Shown: piece by piece, positions 24,913 through 37,475 of the stretch
Layout: each line of letters opens with the position of its first letter
How positions within the stretch are numbered: the first letter of the stretch is position 1
Origin: Colletotrichum lupini
Taxonomy: Eukaryota; Ascomycota; Sordariomycetes; Glomerellales; Glomerellaceae
Direction: 5' to 3'
Assembly: GCF_023278565.1 (NCBI RefSeq)
Contig: NC_064676.1
Span: 4,030,001 to 4,094,000 of the forward strand
Length of the DNA: 64,000 nt
Notes under the pieces: generated by a model
Told to the model about the DNA's origin: nothing
Databases searched by the model: none
What the model saw: the letters and a program-made list of their open reading frames with translations, nothing else
Program-made: the position numbers and the translations under genes

Positions 24913-27900
24913 TCATCGAAAGAAGCTTCGGATGCCCTGGACCAAATCGTCTCTGTTCAATGTGCCAGCCTTGCCCCAGCGCATCGACGCCTTGTGGGAC
25001 AGTTTGGGCCCTTTTGGTGCTCGATGTTGATGCTCCCGGTAAACACCTTTCTCGGACGGACAGGGTGATTTTCTGTCGGAAATCTGGTCTCGACGCACTC
25101 TCGGCAAGTTGTTTCCTGACGCAGTGCGCAAAATGGATGGTCTCGATGTATACGCGTCCCCAGAGTAGATGTGTTCCAGCCGCAATTGTTCGACTGGATC
25201 TGCATGAACAAGAATCTTGGCCGGATTCAACATCGGGGTCGCCGGAGCGCTAACCGTGCTTATAACCTCGACATCGTCGTCGATTTTGGGCAAGCGAGTC
25301 TTTGCTGTTTCACCAGCTTCGTCGTCGAGACCGTGTGCAATATTCGGACTATCCTCTTCGCAAAGCTTGGAGGCATGTCCGTGATGCGCGTTTTCTTGCT
25401 TCTCTCCCACATTCTCGTCAGGGACGAGCTTCCCCATGCTTGCAACGCTGTTGGACCTCTTTGCAAAAGAGCTGGCGATGCTTGCAACGCTGAGCTTCCG
25501 CATCATTGTACTAGCAGAACTTCGAACCAAGTGTTCAGAGCGAGATCTACCAGTCATACCGGGGAACGGGAGGATATCTCGGCTCCAGATGTCAGACATG
25601 AGAGCTTCAAGTCGAGCTCTCTCGCCTCGTGGAGGTGCCAGAATTGGAATGCGAGGGCTCGTTGTGAGCAGCGACTGCGAGCGATTGATAGATGTAGTGG
25701 ATGCGGCATCTGAATTGTCTCGCAGAACACTAGTATTCTTCAAAATGACCTGACACAAGGGCGATTTTGGGCCAACTGTGGTGGCGCGATGAATCGATAT
25801 CCGACGGGCAACAGTGCCTGGGCAGCTGTCAATAACTTGGACCGAAGACTTTTGGGGGAACTGGACAAACCTGGTTTTCTAAACACCGTACCGAGACTCT
25901 TCATGTTCAAAGACATTGAGCTGTACAGATTAGGGTCGATCTGCTCTTGCTCTCCCGTTCTGGCAACCGACAACCGGCTTCGCCATTCTTCTTGCTCTCG
26001 AGGCGAACAGGCAGTCATGAGTATCTCGTATAGCTGGGAATCGCACTCAAAAACAAGTTTCCATGAGAATGGAGCTGTATGACATTGAAGACCTTGGAAT
26101 TGTTAGCAGAGATACTCGGGCACTCGTATGGAAACGCCACAAACCTCTCCCATTATCCGCCTCCTCGATCTTGATGCTGGCCAGGTTGATACACGCTTGG
26201 ATAGTGTAGATCTGGTCCACTTTGCTGGCTGAAGCTAGACAAAAGACATTGTGATAGAGGAGACAAGTCATGTACTGTCCTTTTGCGCCATCTTTTGTTT
26301 GCCAGCAAACATGCAGTGCACCGCAAAGCTCAACATGGCCAAAGGACCTGATCCGGTTTTTCGACGCTGCATCGAGTTTCTTCCCAAAGCTGTTAATTTA
26401 AATCCGTGAGCGCTTTGTGATACTAACTTACCTGCTCCGGGAAGACCAGTCTGTCTTGAAGAACCCAAGTTCTTTCCAGCGTGGATTTCATTCGCCTGTC
26501 GTTCGTCGCTCGATTGATCTCAGCTGTGGCCTCTCGCAGTCGCAAAAGAGCGCTTTCAACCTCCATGTGGGAGTTCGGACAGTCTGCCACAGGTGTGTGC
26601 TTCAGAAGTTCGGCAAAAAGCAGAGGATACTTGCAGATCCGCTGGATTGGCTGAAAGTTCATCAGCACCACGTCTGGTCCCGATTGGAGCACATTGCTGA
26701 CCTTGACAAGGAGATCTCCAATAGTCAGTGACTTCTTTGCCTGGTCGGCATGACTGTTCGCAGAGCCCAACGATGAAGCGAGTGTCTCAATGCCTCTCTG
26801 ATACGTATCCCATTGCGGCATAGTCCGATGAGCCGAAGCAACATCCTTGATCATCATTTCATACTTTGCGCCGTATTCCTCGTAAATGAAGAAGCGGTTC
26901 ATCTGCAAAACAGGTCAGCAATGACGCTCAGCCGTGGTGATATATGGATTCGAGCAGTTACCTTTCTACTGAACACCTTCGCTACATCTCCAGCAACCTG
27001 TGCTTCAGATATCATACCAGGTACTTCTTGAAGCCAGCTTATGGCCCTGTCGTCGTCTTCTGGCACTGAATCGAGACTCCTCATTCGCTGATGTCCACGG
27101 CTAGGGGGCTTTCTGGGCAACGACGGGATCTCCATCTGGGTGTACTCTGAGTCCGGTACAGCGCGGTGCAGCTCGCCCAGTAGCTCTTCATGGAGTTCAA
27201 CGATATCTGTGAGATTACGGTTGATCGAGGACCTAAGCCCCGGAGGTAGAGTAGGCAGGGAAGCGAGAATTGTAATGTAAACCTAACAAAGTTAGTTCTC
27301 TCTACGTTCGTGACCATTGCCTTGGACAGCATCGGCGACCTACGTTCATCAGGAAGCGGACGTCCGCAATATAACCTTCCTCAGTGCTGATGAGTTCCTC
27401 CAAGATGCGTCTACGCTGCAAAGCGCGTTCGGTTGCCAACGGGTCAACCTGAGCTGGCCACTCGGCATTACAACTGTCCTCTGAAAATCTAGTCGCGGTG
27501 AAAGAACCTCTGCTGCTGCGCTCGGTTTTGGAATAGGCCAGCGAGCGGCGGCTGTTGCGTCGAGGGCGTGTGATAGCACTGCCGCTAGCAAGACTGACAC
27601 TAGCACTTTTCACCGCAGCGACAAATCCGAATGATGAACCTGATGATGATCTCCTATGGCGAGTCCTCCGAGAAAGTGCTGACCTATCAGCCGAATCTAG
27701 GAGCTTCCAGGGTAGGGTACCGTCTCCATTCATAGGCTGTGCTCGCTGCTTGGCGCGTCGATGGAGAGTTTTCATCCATTTGTAAAATGGACCTCGTCTG
27801 GAGGACGTGTCCGAGTCCGAATGCTCATGATCGTCGTCGTTGCTGCTATCAACTGATACCCGAGGGAATGGAATGAGATCGTCATGGGAGTCGCCGCTGT

Positions 27901-28156
27901 TGGGCTCTAAACCTAAAACAGCCATGCTGCTCAAAGTATTCCAAGCCTCGACACCGTTGATGTGCAGACCATCGAGACTGGATGAAAGGTCGACATTTTC
28001 AAAGACCTCGTTAGACTTGATGGAATCTTGCTGTGACCCGGGCGATGGGGGATACGATGTGGCGCAATCTGTCTTACGGGTGATTCGGACGGAGCTGGAG
28101 CGAGAGCAAGATCCAAGAGATGCAGAGTCTGGTGGTGGTGGTGGTGGCCATGCCAT
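24913..28156 (-). CDS. Rho guanine nucleotide exchange factor (DH-PH)
   Basis: Six exons, 28156-27344, 27282-26962, 26902-26432, 26379-26145, 26092-25871 and 25817-24913, give 988 aa; the introns are 50-61 nt. Residues 1-245 are Ser-rich and probably disordered, with a proline run after the start (MAWPPPPPP). A Dbl-homology domain starts at RRRILEELISTEEGYIADV and runs to about residue 520. Its core helix includes LMNFQPIQRICKYPLLFAEL, the classic DH helix. The exon covering residues 272-378 adds a charged loop to it. A PH domain follows (about 540-655; WKLVFECDSQLYEILMTA and EQEEWRSRLSV). The C-terminal 300 residues are Ser-rich. Such proteins load GTP on Rho or Cdc42 GTPases controlling wall growth and polarity; which GTPase is not evident. 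An in-frame TTG upstream is not a credible start. Confidence 0.9.
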
Positions 28157-30296
28157 TGCGACGTCCAAGAAAGAGGAGGTAAGACTGGGTTCCAAGACAC
28201 CAAAAAAAGGAAGCAATAGCGGTTCCAAGAGGATTCAAAACATGATGTATGGTATCAACACCAAGAGATGAACGATGCAAATTTGCTGGGACTGCCAGCT
28301 GTGGGAAGCTCGAAAGGGTTGAGGCAGAAGAGGATGATGTCCAGTGGACGGCGTGGGATTGCTTAGTCCAGGCACGGGAGGAAAGCCAGCGTGGGTCACT
28401 AGAACGAAGGAGGGAAGGAGGATTTCGAGGCCGGAAAGCTCTTTCAAGACGAATGACGAGGAGGGCCCGAGGAAGGAGGAGAGGAGGAGCAGGCACGGCG
28501 CTTTAGACATACACCATAGAATATGTAAGGAAAGCGGACTGTTGGCCGAAGGGACGACTCCGGCCGAACCACGGAGCTGGAACTCAACATTCATCGTTCT
28601 TCCTATGCCGGCCTCTACATGCCGACGACGATCAAGCTCTACATACGGTAGCTCAGTTCTCGTGAGAAGTCACGGCGTGGTACGGAGCTGCTGTGGACAG
28701 TCGCACCCGGCGAATCTACCAACGAGCCGGTCGGGAGGAATGCAGCTGCGACATGCAGCCTGCCCGCCGGGCCAGAGAACGCGTCTCTAGTGTGCATCGT
28801 TGTCGGGTCAAGATCCGTGGATCTTGCGTCTTGGACGCGAATTGGATGCCATCGTAGCACACATTCTGCCGGAAGACGAAGCTGCCGCCGGTTCGGAGTT
28901 CCTGCTGAAGCTCGATGCAGACTTTGGTTCAGCATGGTCTGTCCGAGAGTGAAAAACTCAACATTGCGGTGACGGGCCGCGGTCCATCAGCGCCATGAGC
29001 GCCATGTCTTGATGCGCGGCGTAGCGAGCGGGAGACAAAGAAACCTCTTCGCCAGTCTAGTGATTTAGTCGTCTATTGATCTGGACCGAACGTTTGGTCT
29101 CGCGGCCCACCACACGAGTCTCGGTGGCTTGACGGTACGGGTTGTCCATATCGCTCGACTATGAGTGTTTGGCGGGACTGCATGGAAGACGTGATCTCGA
29201 TACCCCGAGACTCCAAAGTGGGTGTCAGTCGCCTCCATGACCCACGTCTTCGTCCTGCCTTACGCAAGACATGCGGACGATGTGGATGCAATGGATGCAG
29301 GCCGTTTTCCGTACGTTGGCGGCGTTCCTCAACCCTGACTCGGGCTCGGCGCGAGCGCCCCAAGTGGCTCCGGAGCGGCCTAGTGCTGGTCCACTCGAGA
29401 CGGGGACGGCAGGCCTCAATCAGAAAGGGAACCTTTAGCCAGTCACGTGAACAAGGTGATTATGTCATTACGGGGGACTTCTACCACCCGTGCCACTCAG
29501 GCACAACACGGTACGAAACGCAGGCACACCAGGCACTTCCGATAAATGATCAGTCAGCACTGTATCTAGTCGCACCAGTGTGTAAGCTTATCAGGTCAGC
29601 TAGGCGGGTACGTACTCCGTATCGTTTCCAGGCTGCCAGGTTCTTGTCAAAGAGCTCCCCTTTCCCCCTCCACTCTGCCCTACGCTCCGGATTATCGGCT
29701 TCCGTATAGTGGTTTTAATTGGTCCCTGCCCCACGTTTGTCTGCGTCGGGGCCGCAGTGGCTGGTCCCCGATATGGACAGATACGGGCCAGTTTGACAGG
29801 GACGCACAGGTGAATTGCTGGGACCTTGGGAGTCTTGTTTCTTGTTACAGGGGCTCCCCCACCAGCGCTAGCCCTAAAAGGACAAGCTCGGGATCTTTCC
29901 TCGACGGCCAAAAAAAAGGTTCCAGAAGGGGCAGCTATCCGTTCCGCACTGTTACTGCTAGGCAAACACTGAACGAACACGTAGAGCGTATTGGAATCCC
30001 AGTGGGAGTTCGGCGACGATTTCAGCTTCCTGCCCCACCGCAACGGCAATAAGATACGCTGTCTGTTTGATCGCAACTTTTCCAGCACCTTCTTCTTTTT
30101 CTCCTTTACATCCTTAGCCTTTTCTTTCACAAGGTTCGGATCTCGGTTTTCCCTTTCTCTCTTCAACACCACTTGAAGAGTTCCTTCGTGTCCACCGTTT
30201 CCCCATTCGACAACAGACTCCGACGGCCGCTGCAACTCGGCTAGATAGTGACGGTTCCTCGACAAGACAAGTCCCGCGCGCAGCGCAGCTTTCGCG
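28157..30296. other. Divergent promoter region (RhoGEF and SERCA)
   Basis: About 2.1 kb between divergently transcribed genes. The last 250 bases before the SERCA start are pyrimidine-rich, consistent with its leader. Frames in this stretch lack protein-like composition. Confidence 0.5.
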
Positions 30297-33200
30297 ATGG
30301 AGAGCGCATTCGCTTCACCCACGGAAAAGGTCCTCTCAACCCTGGGAGTGAACCCCAAGACCGGCCTTACTGATGATCAAGTCATTGCCTCGCGTACCAA
30401 GCATGGCAAGAATGGTAAGTAGCTTTGCGACTCGACCCGAAACCCACGATAGTTTCGTGCTAACAGTCCGTCCACAGTCATCCCCGAAGAACCTCCGACG
30501 CCCATCTGGGAGCTCATTCTCGAGCAATTCAAGGACCAACTCGTCATAATCCTCCTCGGCTCTGCCGCTGTTTCTTTCGTTCTGGCGCTCTTCGACAACG
30601 AGGAAGGCTGGAGCGCCTTCGTCGACCCAGCTGTGGTACGTAATCTTGGATGCGAATACCCACAATGCCCAGACTTTGCCCGGCTAACAATGCCGATTTC
30701 CAGATTCTGACCATTCTCATCCTCAACGCCGTCGTCGGTGTCTCACAAGAGAGCAGCGCCGAGAAAGCCATCGCCGCCCTGCAGGAGTACTCTGCCAACT
30801 CTGCCAACGTCATCCGTAACGGCCAAGTCTCCCGTGTCAAGGCTGAGGAGCTCGTCCCCGGTGATGTCGTCTCCGTCCACATTGGTGATCGCATTCCTGC
30901 CGACTGCCGTATCATCGCCATCGAGAGCAACAGCTTCAACGTCGACCAGGCTATCTTGACTGGAGAGAGCGAGAGTGTTGGCAAGGACTGCGATCATGTT
31001 GTCAAGGATGAGAAGGCTGTGTTGCAAGACCAGACCAACATGTTGTTCTCTGGAACCACTGTTGTTACTGGTCGCGCAAAGGCTGTCGTTGTCTTGACTG
31101 GTTCCCAAACCGCTATTGGCGACATCCATGAGAGTATCACCGCCCAGATCTCCGAGCCCACTCCTCTTAAGCAGAAGCTCAACGACTTCGGCGACAGTCT
31201 CGCAAAGGTTATCACTGTCATTTGCATCCTCGTCTGGCTCATCAACATCCCTCACTTCAGCGACCCCAGCCACGGATCCTTCACCAAGGGTGCCATCTAC
31301 TACTTGAAGATCGCCGTGTCTCTCGGTGTTGCTGCTATTCCCGAAGGTCTCGCCGTTGTCATTACTACCTGCTTGGCTCTTGGAACTCGCAAGATGGCTG
31401 CAAAGAATGCCGTCGTCAGAAGCTTGCCGTCCGTGGAGACCCTTGGAAGCTGCAGCGTCATTTGCTCCGACAAGACCGGTACCCTCACCACCAACCAGAT
31501 GAGTGTCAGCAAGCTTGTCTACATCAGCGAGAACGGATCAGACCTCGTTGAGCACGATGTCGAAGGCACCACATTTGCCCCCAAGGGTTCTATCTCTCTC
31601 AGAGGCCAGACGGCCACCGATCTTACACGTTCTTCTGCTACTGTCCGCCAGATGACTGAGGTTGCCGCCGTGTGCAACGATTCCAAGCTCGCCTACGATG
31701 CGGCCAAGGGTACCTTCTCCAACGTCGGTGAGCCCACTGAGGGCGCTCTGAGAGTTCTTGTTGAGAAGCTTGGACCGTGTGCGCCTTCCAACAGCAACCC
31801 CGAGGATTGTCTTCACTACGCTAGCTCTCAGTATGAGAGCCAGCTCCCCCGTCTGTCTACCTATGAATTCTCCAGAGATCGCAAGAGCATGTCCGTCCTT
31901 GTTCAGAACGGCCGAGAGAAGAAGCTCCTGGTGAAGGGTGCTCCTGAGTCTGTCCTCGAACGCTGCACCCACACTCTTGTTGGAGCCAACGGAAAGCGCC
32001 AGCCCCTGAACAGCAAGCTCGCCGATTTGATCGCCAAGGAAGTTGTTGACTACGGTAACCGTGGTCTCCGTGTCATCGCCCTCGCCAGCGTCGACAACAT
32101 TGGTGAGAACCCCGCCTTGAAGTCAGCCAAGTCTACCGCACAGTACGCCCAGATTGAGCAGAACATGACCTTCCTCGGATTGGTTGGTATGCTTGATCCT
32201 CCTCGTCCGGAAGTCGCCGCTTCCATCCGCCACTGCAAGAATGCCGGAATTCGTGTCATTGTCATCACTGGAGACAACCGCAACACCGCTGAGAGCATTT
32301 GCCGACAGATTGGTGTCTTTGACGAATATGAAGACCTCAAGGGCAAGAGTTTCACTGGCAGAGAGTTTGAGAACCTGAGCGACAGCGAGGCAAACGAAGC
32401 TGCCCGAAACGCATCCCTCTTCTCCCGCGTTGAGCCCAGCCATAAGTCCAAGCTTGTCGACCTTCTCCAGCAACAGGGAGAGGTCGTCGCCATGACTGGT
32501 GATGGTGTCAACGACGCTCCCGCTCTCAAGAAGGCTGATATCGGTGTCGCCATGGGCTCTGGCACCGATGTCTCCAAGCTCGCCGCCGACATGGTTCTCG
32601 CCGATGACAACTTTGCTACCATTGAGGTTGCTATTGAGGAGGGTCGTTCCATCTACAACAACACCCAGCAGTTCATCCGCTACCTGATCTCCTCCAACAT
32701 TGGTGAGGTTGTCTCCATCTTCCTCACTGCCGCTCTCGGTATGCCGGAGGCTTTGATCCCCGTCCAGCTCCTCTGGGTCAACTTGGTCACCGACGGTCTT
32801 CCCGCCACCGCTCTTTCGTTCAACCCTCCTGACCACGACATTATGAAGCGCCAGCCCAGAAAGCGCGACGAGCCTCTCATCGGCGGTTGGTTGTTCTTCC
32901 GCTACCTGGTTATTGGTACTTACGTTGGTGTTGCGACTGTCGCTGGCTATGCTTGGTGGTTCATGTACAACCCGGAGGGTCCTCAGATCAGCTTCTACCA
33001 CCTCTCCCGCTTCCACCGCTGCTCTGCAGACTTCCCTGAGATTGGCTGCCAGATGTTCTCCAACAGCTCCGCCAAGTCCGCCTCGACCGTCTCGCTCTCC
33101 ATTCTGGTCGTCATCGAGATGTTCAACGCCATGAACGCGCTGTCCTCGAGCGAGTCTCTGCTGTCCCTGCCTCTTTGGGCTAACATGAAGCTCGTCTATG

Positions 33201-33476
33201 CCATTACTCTTTCAATGGCTCTCCACTTCGCCCTGCTCTACACTCCTTTCCTCCAGAACCTGTTCTCCATCCTTCCCTTGAACTGGTTGGAGTGGAAGGC
33301 GGTCTTGTACATCAGCGCCCCTGTTATGTAAGTCGACCATCATTCTCGCTCGCTCATCTACTGTTGCTGACTCTGTTCTTTTTAGTCTCATTGATGAGGT
33401 CCTCAAGGCTATTGAGAGATCGTACTTCAGTCAGAAGAAGGCGATCAAGTCTACCAAGGCAAAGAAGGAGAATTAG
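30297..33476 (+). CDS. nca-1: SERCA-type P-type calcium ATPase
   Basis: Exons 30297-30414, 30478-30635, 30704-33327 and 33386-33476, giving 996 aa, the normal SERCA length. The enzyme pumps Ca2+ into the ER/secretory lumen at the cost of ATP. Visible features in order are the start [12 protein letters not shown], the membrane segment [18 protein letters not shown], an actuator domain with LTGES, and the transmembrane Ca2+ site PEGL within [12 protein letters not shown]. The phosphorylated Asp of [11 protein letters not shown] is residue 348, against 351 in rabbit SERCA1. The nucleotide domain has KGAPES, the hinge [20 protein letters not shown], and the late transmembrane segments have NIGEVV and [15 protein letters not shown]. 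Close in type to Neurospora NCA-1. The C-terminus ends KAKKEN with no obvious retrieval signal. It converges with the proteasome gene 284 bases away. Confidence 0.96.
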
Positions 33477-33760
33477 ATGGTTAGAGGCCAGCCCAAAGCT
33501 AGACCATAGATCACTTGTACCATAGTAGTAGCCCTGGCAACATTGCACAGAGCTGTACATAGACCACAGCAGCCAACGTCCAGGCATTAAAGTCACAAAT
33601 AAGGATGTAAATCAAGGTCATTTGTCTAGTTCATGCAGGCTTCGGCAGCCATCTCATAGTGGATCACGTCCATCTATTGGTACAAGCTAGGTAGAACCCG
33701 TCCACTTGTAGCGGTTCTATCAAGTTTTCTCTTCCTCAACACCGAGTTCCTCCGCAAGAA

Positions 33761-34604
33761 TTAGTCTTGTCTGCCCTTGAGCAGTCTCTTGGTGACCTTG
33801 TCCTTCTCAATAATGTACACGTGCGCTCCCCATCCGGATAGTGCATCTCGGTCAACGGCGTTCAGAAGCGACTGGGAGATGGTTTCGAAGAGCTCATCAG
33901 GGCCCTGTGCGACGTCCACGTTAGTTTCTGCTAGAATTCCTGGATCATTGATTCGTCATATGCCACGTACCAGATCCGGCTCCCATAAGCTCTCGCACAT
34001 GCCGAACAGCTGTTCAGACGCCGTACCAGAGACGATGAAGTCCTTGGCGAAGTCGATGCAGCCGATGCTGTCGAAGCCGCAGATGAAGGGCTTGCCCGTC
34101 TTGGGGTCAAGGCCGGCGACGACGGGGGAGACGAAGTACGGGCCGAAGCGGCGCTCGTAGAGGGAGGAGCTGACGAGGTTGGCGAAGGTGGTCGGGGCGA
34201 TGTTGCGCTCCTCGCGGAGGCGGTACATGTTGACCTTGTAGCGGAAGAGGTCGCCGACGGTCGTGACGTCGGTGGCGAGGCCGGTGAGACCGAGGAAGAC
34301 GTCGCCGTACTGGAAGATTTTGGGGAAGTTGTTGGAGACGGTGAGGGCTTGGAGGCCGAGACGGAGATCGCAGGCTATTGCGACACAGTCCTTGCCGACC
34401 ATTGCGACGCAAGCACCGCCATCTGAGAGGGAGAGGAGGTTAGGAATTGGTGATTCGATAGAGAGAAGATAGGGCCTATATGGGGGTTAAAAGGAAGACA
34501 AACTGATGGAGAAGGGAGAGCTCTGGGACTTTGGTTAGCTGGAGGGGGTTTCCTTTTGCATCTCGAGGCTGAGGAGGGGAGGGGGAATGACGGAAGCGCA
34601 CCAT
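33761..34604 (-). CDS. PUP3: 20S proteasome subunit beta-3 (Pup3)
   Basis: The coding exons are 34604-34602 (the ATG alone), 34522-34504 (19 nt), 34422-33971 and 33904-33761. They give 205 aa, exactly the length of yeast Pup3. The spliced N-terminus reads [20 protein letters not shown], matching the family's M-S-x-P-x-x-INGG start, which strongly supports the two tiny exons. The body contains [59 protein letters not shown] and [16 protein letters not shown]. The last exon ends [10 protein letters not shown]. Beta-3 is a non-catalytic subunit of the core particle and has no propeptide or N-terminal Thr. The first intron is 79 nt with a weaker donor (GTGCGC), the second 81 nt with donor GTTTGT, the third 66 nt. 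Confidence 0.93.
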
Positions 34605-35486
34605 TTCGGGCTCTTAAAGCGAGTGACCGCTGGGTTCTGGTATGGTTTGAGAGATTCTCAAGGTTGTGGTTTTGACCGTGATTATTTCGTGATGGATCGT
34701 AGGGTCGGCCGTGGGGGGCGTCGTCGTCGTAGATGGGGAGTTCGTTTGGTGGTGATGGTGGTGGTTGTAGCTGCAATTGACGTTGAACCGATGCGGAATG
34801 CTGAGGTGTAGCGCTACCTGCCTGCTCTTGCTGGGTGCTGGGTGCTACTGCAGGGCAAGGCAAACACGCATGGCGCGGCCGAAGCGGTCGGAAAATCCAC
34901 GTACAGCAAGCTGGAGCTCGCTGATTGGCCTGAGCTTGGCTTCAGCAGCTTTCAGCGTGGTGGTGCTCGATGATGCACGTCCCACCTCCCCTCCCCGGCC
35001 AGGGCCCGGCTCCCGTCGCCTCTGCTGACGGAGCACCCTGACTGCCTGCTTCCCAGCCTTACGTACCTCCCTGAATTACCTGTACCTGAGTAAGACTCAT
35101 TCACCTTGACGATTCAACTAAGAAACGATTGTTTACTGTCCGTAGCTTCTTATTTCTATTATTACCTATACACAAGGTTTTACTTAAGGCCGGCTGAGAA
35201 CGTCCAGTATACACTTGTCCCGGACATCAGGCCGAACTGGACTTCCTGACATTGTGTTTCGTCGTCCTTCCGCCAACTTCTACGTAACTAATACACCACC
35301 ACCTGAGCTTGACGCAACGCCCGCCCCCCGCCGAGACTTGAACCCCGCCAACAACATATTGAACACGATACCCCGGATCGGATTTCAATCTTTACCGAAC
35401 AGCAACTTCACTACGACTGAATACGTCTTTTTGTTGAAAAGAATAAGACACTGCGTTTTCGCCCACGGCTTCTCTCGGTTGCTACG
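34605..35486. other. Divergent promoter region (PUP3 and TUG/UBX gene)
   Basis: About 0.9 kb with divergent promoters. A minus-strand open frame extends through here into the PUP3 introns, but its composition is low-complexity and I treat it as noncoding. Confidence 0.5.
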
Positions 35487-37049
35487 ATGTCGCACGTGGT
35501 GGTCATCGGCACGGATTTGCGGAGAGCTACTGTCAAGGTCAGCCCAGGCACCTACATGACAGATGTTCTCCAAGAGGCATGCAAGAAGCTCAACGTCTCG
35601 AGCGACAAATACCTCTTGAAGTACCTTACTCATCCCTGAAGACCATCCTTCCTCGCAGTAAGCTAACCATCTGCTAGGCACAAGCAGAAGACAGTCGACC
35701 TCTCAGTAGTCTGGCGAGTGAGCGGTCTCACCCCCGGCGCCAAACTCGAGCTCGTCCAGAAGTCCAAGACACCATCAGCCGTTTCCGTCGCACTCCAGTT
35801 GCCGATGCCCGAAGCCAACTCGGCGCCCAACGGTCGTTTAATCGAGAAACTACCTAGCGACTTTACGATATGGAAGGTACTGCGCCAGTTTGAGAGCGGC
35901 GTCGCTGGGAATGGGAAGAACTTCAACATCACAGCACGGGGCGTTGCGCAAACAACAAGCGGAGGCGCGAGTGGAAGCGGTCAGATGTACTACGAGACAC
36001 CAGTCCTAAACATCATGGGTCGGGAGCTTTCCACGTTTGAGGACTTCCAGAAGACACTGTCGCAACTTGGATACAATTCGGGCAGCGTGCTGATCCGCTT
36101 GTCGTTCAAAAAGACGGACCGCACGCTGTTCCAGGCTATGGAGGAAATCAGCCAATTCTTTTCTGAAGTTGAGGCAGAGGAGAAGAAGGCGGCCACGGCT
36201 CCAGCTCCGGCGCCCGCCACGGAGGGAACAGAGTCTACAGCAGCTGAAACTGCCATCGAGACGCCAAAGGGCACAACGGCTGGACAGACAGGCGGCACTC
36301 CAACGCAAGAACAAGCAGATCAGGAGGCGCCGGCAGCAGATGTCATGGAGGTTGATGAAGCAGAGCCGACAGACCCTCTGCAGCCTGTCAGCGTCTTCCG
36401 GGCACCAAGCGGAACCACTCCCGCGGCAGCCCTTGCAGACGTGCCAGAGGACGACTACGCCCCGACGATCGCCCACGCCCAGCTTCATCAGGCTCGACTC
36501 CAGCAGAGCGCGCTCAACAAGAGACTTCCTTCCGACAAAGAGTTAGAGGCGCAAAGACAGGCCGAGGAAGCCCGTCTAGCGGCTGTCACCACAATTCCAA
36601 TGAAGGTGCGGTTTCCCGACAACACTTCAGCACAATGGACGTTTGGCCATGAAGCTACAGGGGCGACCCTCCACCAGGGCGTGAGATCTGTCATGGCACA
36701 CAATACTCAACCCTTCAAGCTGGTCATACCCGGCAGCAAGGTCATGATTAAGGATGATGAGAGCGCAAAGAACCGCTTGATACACGACTACAAGCTCACG
36801 CGTAGTGTGTTACTGAGTCTGGTCTGGGATGACAGCGTGCCGGTAGATATCCGCAAGAAGCCCTTCCTCAAGGGTAGCGTCGCTCAAAAGGCTCAGGATG
36901 TCACAGTACCGGACATTCCCAAAGGCGACGACACGAATGAGGAGCAGACTGTTGCTTCGTCGTCGAAACCTGAGAAGAGGGAGGGAAGTGGGGATGGCAG
37001 CGTTGCGAAGAAACTTCCCAAGTGGCTCAAGCTGCCTGGAAAGAAATAG
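35487..37049 (+). CDS. TUG/ASPL-like protein with ubiquitin-like and UBX domains
   Basis: Exons 35487-35620 and 35678-37049, giving 501 aa; the 57-nt intron has branch AGCTAAC. The N-terminus, MSHVVVIGTDLRRATVKVSP, begins a TUG-type ubiquitin-like domain (to about residue 80). A central acidic/alanine-proline low-complexity segment (about 180-260) follows. Then comes a UBX domain beginning VRFPDNTSAQWTFGHEATGA (about residues 310-390). The tail is basic and ends PKWLKLPGKK. Relatives are human ASPSCR1/TUG and yeast Ubx4, cofactors of the Cdc48/p97 ATPase that act in ER-associated degradation and membrane traffic. The assignment rests on domain order. Confidence 0.88.
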
Positions 37050-37475
37050 ACGGATCATCTTTTGTACAATGTTGCAGCATTACTCGGCCATCTTCGCATG
37101 GCGAGCGTATTCATGGGTTTGGAGTTTCATGGGGCATAGGGTAACCCAGATAGACTATGGTCAAGTCGTCAATCAGAGCCTTCACGAGAGCATACGATCA
37201 CTCCAGAGCGAACGGAACATGGACAGTGTCAAAGAAAAGAGTCTGAGGCAGCAATGAGTTGTGCTTGAAATTTTGGTATTTGTCGTAAAGGCATCATCAT
37301 TCCATGATGATACGGGGGAGTCTTCCGTTGATTTGTTTTTAGAAATAGACCACAAACTTTTATGCTGTGACCACGCCCTTGACCCATATAAACCCAGTAG
37401 TTTGCCAGTCCAACACAACAACCCCGTTGCGCCCCATTTTGGTTTTGACGAATTCCTTTCGAAGAAGAAAATCGT
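37050..37475. other. Convergent intergenic region
   Basis: 3' flanks of the TUG/UBX gene and of the eL36 gene. AT-richer; no gene seen. Confidence 0.5.

Noticed and set aside
32123..33016. 297-codon open frame antisense to the calcium ATPase
   Set aside because: A shadow produced by the codon bias of the strongly supported SERCA gene on the other strand.
34375..34863. 162-codon minus-strand frame across the 5' part of PUP3
   Set aside because: It reads through the two PUP3 introns in another frame and lacks conserved sequence.
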